9,497 bases of DNA from Clostridiales bacterium (GTDB taxonomy: Bacteria; Bacillota; Clostridia; Oscillospirales; Oscillospiraceae), in NCBI GenBank assembly GCA_018374635.1, contig JAHAEW010000100.1:1-9497 (forward strand), read 5' to 3'. Below, one piece after another: positions 6,058 to 9,497 of this stretch. Below the pieces are notes generated by a model that ran no database searches, had not been told where the DNA came from, and saw nothing but the letters and a program-made list of their open reading frames with translations. Position 1 is the first letter of the stretch. The number at the start of each line of letters is the position of its first letter. The position numbers were made by a program, and so were the translations under genes.

Positions 6058-6900
6058 ATGAAAAAAAGAAAAGTCAAGGACTTTATTGCCCTGTACGCCC
6101 CGGAAGATGAGGAAAAGCTGGTGCTGATCCAAAGCGGCACCAGCGCGGACAAGACCTTTCTGGATACTTTCTGGACGGCGCATACCCATGCCCTCGCCAT
6201 GGTGGATGTCCAGACCGGACAGGTGCTCTCCGGCCGATGCTGCCTGAGCTGGCCGCTGACGGACAAGGAAAGGGAATCCGGTGACTATTCCAAGCGGTTT
6301 GCCAAGGGCAATATCTATCGGATCAAGACCCGCGGCTGGAAAGGCGACGCCCTCAGTGAACCCCAGTGGTATGTCACGGAGGTACTGGAGGAAGGTGTAT
6401 CCTGTCCGGCACTGGAGGAGCTCTGGGCGGAGTACACAAAGCCCATCCTTTTGGAAGATGAAGTGCTGGGGACACTCACGCTGGATCGTGAGATGAGCAC
6501 ATTCGATGGAACCTGCCAGTGGATGGGGAAAGAAGTCCGGATCTCGTTGGATGTGGAGATCGAAAAGAAAGCATCCTGGACCCGCGTCACCAATGTAATG
6601 AAGAAACTGCTGGCAGATCAGGAAGTCTGGGACAAGTCCCTGCGGGCGATGGCCGCTCAGACGCTCACTGCTCAGGCCAACGAATGGCTGGCAGACAATG
6701 ACCAGACCGACCGGGCCCCGGAGAAGGACCCCATCACCGAGGAGGAGTTCGCCCGGCGCATCCTCATCACCGAGTTCACAGTTTCTCCGGGCGGCGGTTT
6801 TACCGCCTGGTATGAGGACGACGATATGTTCTGGGGCCATGTGGTCACTGTGGATGGAATACTGAAAAAGGGGCCCATTGGTGCGGATATGCAGGGATAA
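6058..6900 (+). CDS. DUF2262-domain protein
   Basis: Encodes 280 aa from ATG 6058 (MKKRKVKDFIALY), with AGGAG (6047-6051) 6 nt upstream; a TTG six codons earlier is less likely. The N-terminal ~100 residues form a separate beta-rich domain (FWTAHTHALAMVDVQTGQVL, then GNIYRIKTRGW). The middle (~125-215) carries EDEVLGTLTLDREMSTFDG and a helical region. The C-terminal ~45 residues (ILITEFTVSPGGGFTAWYED, then DDMFWGHVVTVDG and KKGPIGADMQG) match the DUF2262 signature of an acidic D/E-x-x-FWGH strand followed by a glycine-rich end. DUF2262 proteins are cytoplasmic and uncharacterised; many sit next to toxin-immunity type genes. Nothing in the sequence shows enzymatic activity. It is an internal member of the array, with only 17 bp to the next start. 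Confidence 0.8.
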   Translation: MKKRKVKDFIALYAPEDEEKLVLIQSGTSADKTFLDTFWTAHTHALAMVDVQTGQVLSGRCCLSWPLTDKERESGDYSKRFAKGNIYRIKTRGWKGDALSEPQWYVTEVLEEGVSCPALEELWAEYTKPILLEDEVLGTLTLDREMSTFDGTCQWMGKEVRISLDVEIEKKASWTRVTNVMKKLLADQEVWDKSLRAMAAQTLTAQANEWLADNDQTDRAPEKDPITEEEFARRILITEFTVSPGGGFTAWYEDDDMFWGHVVTVDGILKKGPIGADMQG

Positions 6901-6917
6901 AGAGAGGAGAAACCTGA

Positions 6918-7142
6918 ATGAACAGTGAGCAGATTACAGCCTTTTTGCAGGAGCATTGGAGCTGGGTGACACTGATCATCGGCGCTGTCCTGCTGATTGG
7001 TGCGATCATGAACTGGAACTGGCTCTGCGACCCCACCGGCAAGCCGGACTCCCACCGCTATGGCCGCGGCTCCCGGCGGGTGATATTCTTCTTGCTGGGG
7101 ATCGTGCTGATTGTGACCAGTGTTATGTCTTGGATGTTGTAA
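6918..7142 (+). CDS. Imm17-like small two-helix membrane protein
   Basis: Encodes 74 aa from ATG 6918, with GAGAGGAG (6902-6909) 8 nt upstream. There are two clear membrane segments, about residues 17-33 (VTLIIGAVLLIGAIMNW) and 55-71 (VIFFLLGIVLIVTSVMS), joined by a basic, Gly/Arg-rich loop (DPTGKPDSHRYGRGSRR). The pattern of a glycine-rich first helix, then AIxNWxWLxxPTG, a GR-containing loop, and a second helix containing LGI is what I recall for the Imm17 family, predicted immunity proteins for polymorphic toxins in Bacillota. Imm17 members would act in the cytoplasmic membrane against toxins that enter or damage it; the exact target is not known. This is the clearest immunity-type gene in the array. 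The alternative is an unrelated small membrane protein. Its stop codon overlaps the Shine-Dalgarno of the next gene. Confidence 0.75.
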   Translation: MNSEQITAFLQEHWSWVTLIIGAVLLIGAIMNWNWLCDPTGKPDSHRYGRGSRRVIFFLLGIVLIVTSVMSWML

Positions 7143-7155
7143 GGAGGCCGAAACG

Positions 7156-7695
7156 ATGACTGAAAAATATCCTACCTGGCTCACCGGCCATGTGAAGGAG
7201 TGGGCCGAGAAGCGTCTGCCCACCGTGACATTGTGTTCCACCACCGGCAATGAACTGCTGGAGGTGTGGTACTACGGAGACTTGCTTACAGTGAAGGGGG
7301 AGCCTCAATCCTATATTGTAGATAGTGACGAGGCCCCCGGACTGGTGGCGGCCCGTGACCCGGAGAGCGGCGAGGCGTTCATTATCTTCGACGGCGGGCG
7401 GCATGGCTATGACAATCTGTTCTGTGATGAACATGATCCGGCTGAATTGGAACACCGCCCCCTTAAGCGGTATGAGATCCCCGCCTCCAAACTAGTGCTG
7501 GAGCTGGGCTACAGCATTGACTATGAGGATGAAAAAGAGGGTTTCGAGGCGGACGAGGCGGATACCGTGGAACTGCTCAGCGGCAGACGGATGCCCTGGG
7601 AGCAGGTCAAGCGGGATGGCATTGACTACATTGCGCTTTACTATGTGAACGAGGAAGGAAAACAAGTACAGATTTTGGATGCGGAGCTGGCATGA
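7156..7695 (+). CDS. Acidic protein of unknown family
   Basis: Encodes 179 aa from ATG 7156 (MTEKYPTWLTGHV), with AAGGAGG (7141-7147) 8 nt upstream. It is rich in Asp and Glu, especially around residues 100-145 (DEHDPAELEH; DYEDEKEGFEADEADTVE), and has alternating hydrophobic stretches suggesting a compact alpha/beta fold (LLEVWYYGDLLTV; EAFIIFDGG; DYIALYYVNEEGKQVQIL). It has no signal peptide, membrane segment or metal motif. I do not recognise the family. Strong negative charge is common in immunity proteins that bind basic nuclease toxins, and the position inside an array with Imm17-like and DUF2262 members fits that, but this is inference. The stop TGA overlaps an ATG at 7692 in the next frame. 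Confidence 0.7.
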   Translation: MTEKYPTWLTGHVKEWAEKRLPTVTLCSTTGNELLEVWYYGDLLTVKGEPQSYIVDSDEAPGLVAARDPESGEAFIIFDGGRHGYDNLFCDEHDPAELEHRPLKRYEIPASKLVLELGYSIDYEDEKEGFEADEADTVELLSGRRMPWEQVKRDGIDYIALYYVNEEGKQVQILDAELA

Positions 7696-7736
7696 GTACA
7701 GCCGTTCCATCCTCCGACAATCTAAGGAGGTACCCC

Positions 7737-7931
7737 ATGACCCAGGAAGAACAGATCCGTCTCTACCGGCTCATGGAAAAGCTCAACTGGTTTTTCCACC
7801 AGGAGATGCACTATCTCGACCGGAATATTGCGGAACAGACCGCGCGGGAGTGTTATCCGGAGATCCGGGAGTTTACATATGATATTTTGTGGAATGACCT
7901 GCCCAAAGAGGTGCAGGATCAACTTGATTAG
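7737..7931 (+). CDS. Small helical protein, unknown function
   Basis: Encodes 64 aa from ATG 7737 (MTQEEQIRLYRLM), chosen because AAGGAGG (7724-7730) lies 6 nt upstream. A 15-codon longer form from ATG 7692, overlapping the previous stop as ATGA, would be translationally coupled, but its N-terminus (MSTAVPSSDNLRRYP) looks like read-through of the intergenic bases. The product is almost entirely helical, with heptad-like hydrophobic spacing (LYRLMEKLNWFFHQEMHYL), and is not a membrane protein. No family is recognised. It may be a helical-bundle immunity protein or a partner of a neighbour. Confidence 0.6.
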   Translation: MTQEEQIRLYRLMEKLNWFFHQEMHYLDRNIAEQTARECYPEIREFTYDILWNDLPKEVQDQLD

Positions 7932-7976
7932 GATAAACCCTAATGACTTTGCACTGGCCCAGGAGGTGGAGTTGCA

Positions 7977-8564
7977 ATGTCCATAACCGCTTATAAAATA
8001 GAATCCGTCGGGCATGACCGGACCGGCAAGGACTACGGCTATGTGAATATCATGTACCGCTACGGCAACAAGCGGTCCTGTCCCCAGCCTGATCAATGCG
8101 AAAAGATGGAAGTCATGTGGGCGGATGAGAGCGTCTATGGGCCCCCTGCTCCCGGCAGCAAGGTGGGTGACTTTATCATGACCTGGCTGATGGGCCCCTG
8201 GAACTGCGGGGTGTTTACCCACCGGGAGATCGCCCAGCGGCTGATGGATACCTTCACCGGCCTGAAGATCAAGGAGCTGAAGTGGTTCGAGAATCCCAGA
8301 GAGAAGACACTGAAAAGCGGCAAGCTCCGGGCGCGCCGGGCCAGGTGGCTTCCGGAGCGGGAGGTGGATCTGGTGTATCTCTACTCCGACTACTATATTG
8401 ACGCAAGAGAACCTACTTCTGCCCAAACTGACTTCTTCACCGTCACAAGGATGGACGCCTGGGGCGTGAGCACCTGGTTCATGTGTACCCCACAGGCCGC
8501 CGAGAAGCTGATCGCTATGGATTTCGAAAATCTGACCGTCAAGGCAACCACCATTGTGGGATAG
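7977..8564 (+). CDS. Hypothetical protein, possible immunity-type fold
   Basis: Encodes 195 aa from ATG 7977, with AGGAGGT (7961-7967) 9 nt upstream; the 45-bp gap before it is one of the two longest in the array. Three parts are visible: an N-terminal beta-rich stretch (YKIESVGHDR; YGYVNIMYRYGN), a central helical and basic region (HREIAQRLMDTF; KSGKLRARRARW), and a C-terminal strand-helix-strand ending GVSTWFMCTPQAAEKLI then DFENLTVKATTIVG. That final pattern, a strand, a helix that places a residue pair, and a closing hydrophobic strand, is reminiscent of the ends of Imm11/Imm43-like proteins, but the similarity is weak and I do not assign a family. There is no signal peptide or membrane helix. 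Any immunity function rests on context. Confidence 0.65.
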   Translation: MSITAYKIESVGHDRTGKDYGYVNIMYRYGNKRSCPQPDQCEKMEVMWADESVYGPPAPGSKVGDFIMTWLMGPWNCGVFTHREIAQRLMDTFTGLKIKELKWFENPREKTLKSGKLRARRARWLPEREVDLVYLYSDYYIDAREPTSAQTDFFTVTRMDAWGVSTWFMCTPQAAEKLIAMDFENLTVKATTIVG

Positions 8565-8583
8565 ATTAAAAAGGAGTAAGCCA

Positions 8584-8733
8584 ATGATGGCTTTGGAACA
8601 ACTGCCCCGCAAGGTGGAAAACCCGGAACTGAAGCGCGTTCTGCGGGGCTACTTCCACATTCGCAGCCAGAAAAAGAAAGTGGCAAAGAGCATCACCGTC
8701 TATCAGGATGCTGCCGAGCGATTCGGAGAGTAA
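8584..8733 (+). CDS. 49-aa basic small protein
   Basis: A short gene from ATG 8584 (or the adjacent ATG 8587) to TAA 8731-8733. The ribosome binding site AAGGAG (8571-8576) is 7 nt upstream, as good as those of the larger neighbours, and the ORF fills a gap that would otherwise be the only large hole in the array. The protein begins MMALEQLPRKVENPEL, continues with a basic middle (LKRVLRGYFHIRSQKKKVAK), and ends ITVYQDAAERFGE; it is predicted helical and positively charged. No family is recognised. Nucleic acid binding or binding to an acidic partner (for example the product of 7156-7695) is conceivable but unsupported. Confidence 0.6.
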   Translation: MMALEQLPRKVENPELKRVLRGYFHIRSQKKKVAKSITVYQDAAERFGE

Positions 8734-8753
8734 GCTGGAATGGAGGGACTGGC

Positions 8754-9095
8754 ATGATCGGGACAGATGAAAACCGGGCGGTGCTCCATGTGGAGGTCAT
8801 CTTTTGGATCGGCAAACGAAAGGCTCCCCCCAGCCTGGTCAGCGGAAAGTATAGCCCCCATTTTGTAGTCGTGGGAACCGCTGAGTATCTGGGTGTATGC
8901 TTCCTGGATGGAACCGAGTGTGTATTTGATGAACCGGCATTGGGGAATGCCCAGCCCCTCTACCCGGATACTGTGGACTACGGCCCGCTGGAACACAATG
9001 CGGAATTCTTGATTTATGAGGGGGCCAATTCCGTTGGCAAGGGCCGGGTGCTGGGCCGAACCGTTCCCTATCAAGTAAAGCAGCAGAGGAAGTAA
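8754..9095 (+). CDS. Stand-alone EF-Tu domain III-like protein
   Basis: Encodes 113 aa from ATG 8754, with GGAGGG (8742-8747) 6 nt upstream. Read against EF-Tu domain III, the order of elements is kept: a first strand (VLHVEVIFWI), a Pro-rich turn then SGKYSPHF (EF-Tu has GYRPQF), a strand with LGVCFLDG (EF-Tu: a similar strand before the PGD loop), a loop with paired prolines, and the ending EFLIYEGANSVGKGRVLG (EF-Tu: FAIREGGRTVGAGVV). The whole domain is about the size of EF-Tu domain III and has no GTPase part. It cannot be a translation factor by itself; it is a beta-barrel of that fold. Several interbacterial toxins need or bind EF-Tu, so a decoy or immunity role is attractive but inferred. 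An independent barrel with chance similarity is the alternative. Confidence 0.65.
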   Translation: MIGTDENRAVLHVEVIFWIGKRKAPPSLVSGKYSPHFVVVGTAEYLGVCFLDGTECVFDEPALGNAQPLYPDTVDYGPLEHNAEFLIYEGANSVGKGRVLGRTVPYQVKQQRK

Positions 9096-9138
9096 GTCCT
9101 ATGATCGAGGGTGGGTTTGAAGGATAAGGAGCAATGCC

Positions 9139-9497
9139 ATGATATCAATAGACTTTCTGAACAAGGTATATAAAATCCTGGACTCGCAGGAATACAACCT
9201 CTCTTTTTCTCCCGCCAAGTTCAAGAACTATATGCTGTACTGCAACGGCAACTTTATCGGCGGCCTGTTCGATGAGGAACTGTGCTTCGTCTATGCCGAC
9301 AGTGTGAGCGAACTGCTGGGGCAGCCGGAACCCGTCTACCGCGGCTACTCCGGCACCGCCCAGCACAGGATGCTGGTGATCCCGGAGGAACACTGGGAGA
9401 AGGCGCTGAAACTGCTCTATGCCGAGAAATTTGACTGGAGCCGTTTGGTGTACGACATCACATACACCAGCATTGGCGCGGCTGTGGTGGAGGACTT
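9139..9497 (+). CDS. TfoX N-terminal-domain-like protein, truncated by window end
   Basis: Starts at ATG 9139, with AAGGAG (9126-9131) 7 nt upstream, and runs off the window after 119 codons. Residues ~26-90 (KFKNYMLYCNGNFIGGLFDE, then VYADSVSELL and a tail RMLVIPEEHW) resemble the TfoX/Sxy N-terminal domain, in which a M-x-x-Y-x-L-Y-x-x-G-x-x-I-G-G-x-x-D signature precedes a Leu/Val-rich strand. In Proteobacteria TfoX regulates competence; in Bacillota, short stand-alone TfoX-N proteins have no known role, so no competence function should be assumed. The remaining residues (DWSRLVYDITYTSIG) extend past that domain. The frame is still open at the end of the window, so total length is unknown. 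The resemblance was judged by eye. Confidence 0.6.
   Translation, partial: MISIDFLNKVYKILDSQEYNLSFSPAKFKNYMLYCNGNFIGGLFDEELCFVYADSVSELLGQPEPVYRGYSGTAQHRMLVIPEEHWEKALKLLYAEKFDWSRLVYDITYTSIGAAVVED

Noticed and set aside
3862..8612. Long minus-strand ORFs (up to 296 codons) opposite the cargo genes
   Set aside because: These are GC-rich antisense frames without ribosome binding sites; every plus-strand gene there has one, and several match families.
9101..9127. Eight-codon ORF in the gap before the TfoX-like gene, as a leader peptide
   Set aside because: Too short to support, with no regulatory codons and no hairpin after it.
3535..9138. Repeated intergenic sequence between cargo genes as in recombination-built gene arrays
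   Set aside because: I compared the short gaps (10-45 bp) by eye and found only Shine-Dalgarno similarity, with no conserved repeat.
1..9497. CRISPR array
   Set aside because: No regularly spaced direct repeats are present anywhere in the window.

Overview
The window looks like accessory, mobile-element DNA from a gut-type Clostridia bacterium (Bacillota, probably Oscillospiraceae or a relative). This is inferred from strong AGGAGG-type ribosome binding sites, GC-rich cargo beside AT-rich non-coding DNA, and protein families I recall from that group. No housekeeping gene is present to fix the taxonomy.

Layout. (1) Positions 1-1000 hold an AT-richer, phage-like or toxin-like remnant: the tail of an upstream ORF (1-44), an amber-interrupted gene with a Cys/His-rich segment and a DUF6883-like C-terminal domain (135-689), and a small DUF4926-like partner gene (691-999). 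(2) A 13-bp-stem bidirectional terminator (1083-1112) separates these from a convergent tyrosine integrase on the minus strand (1143-2729). The integrase carries an unusual C-terminal extension: a second Arm-like DNA-binding module and a predicted helix-turn-helix. (3) Positions 2730-3534 are about 800 bp of largely AT-rich non-coding DNA. They hold a predicted integrase promoter, GTTATCA direct repeats, a well-formed sigma-A-type promoter pointing right, and a leader of about 300 nt with two terminator-like hairpins. (4) From 3535 to the window end is one long rightward array of nine closely packed genes, each with its own good Shine-Dalgarno sequence: a multi-zinc-ribbon DUF1963-like protein, a DUF6138-like protein, a DUF2262 protein, a two-helix Imm17-like membrane protein, an acidic protein of unknown family, a 64-aa helical protein, a 195-aa unknown, a 49-aa basic protein, a protein resembling EF-Tu domain III, and a TfoX-N-like protein cut by the window edge (the 49-aa gene brings the total, including the partial one, to ten).

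Interpretation. Several cargo families are ones I associate with immunity genes of polymorphic or contact-dependent toxins, and no toxin gene is visible between them. A tyrosine recombinase next to an array of toxin-less immunity-type genes resembles the recombinase-associated acquired interbacterial defence (rAID) clusters described in Bacteroidales. The most interesting reading is that this is an analogous mobile poly-immunity island in Bacillota. That is inference: family assignments were made by eye and need profile searches, and neither element boundary can be defined from this window.
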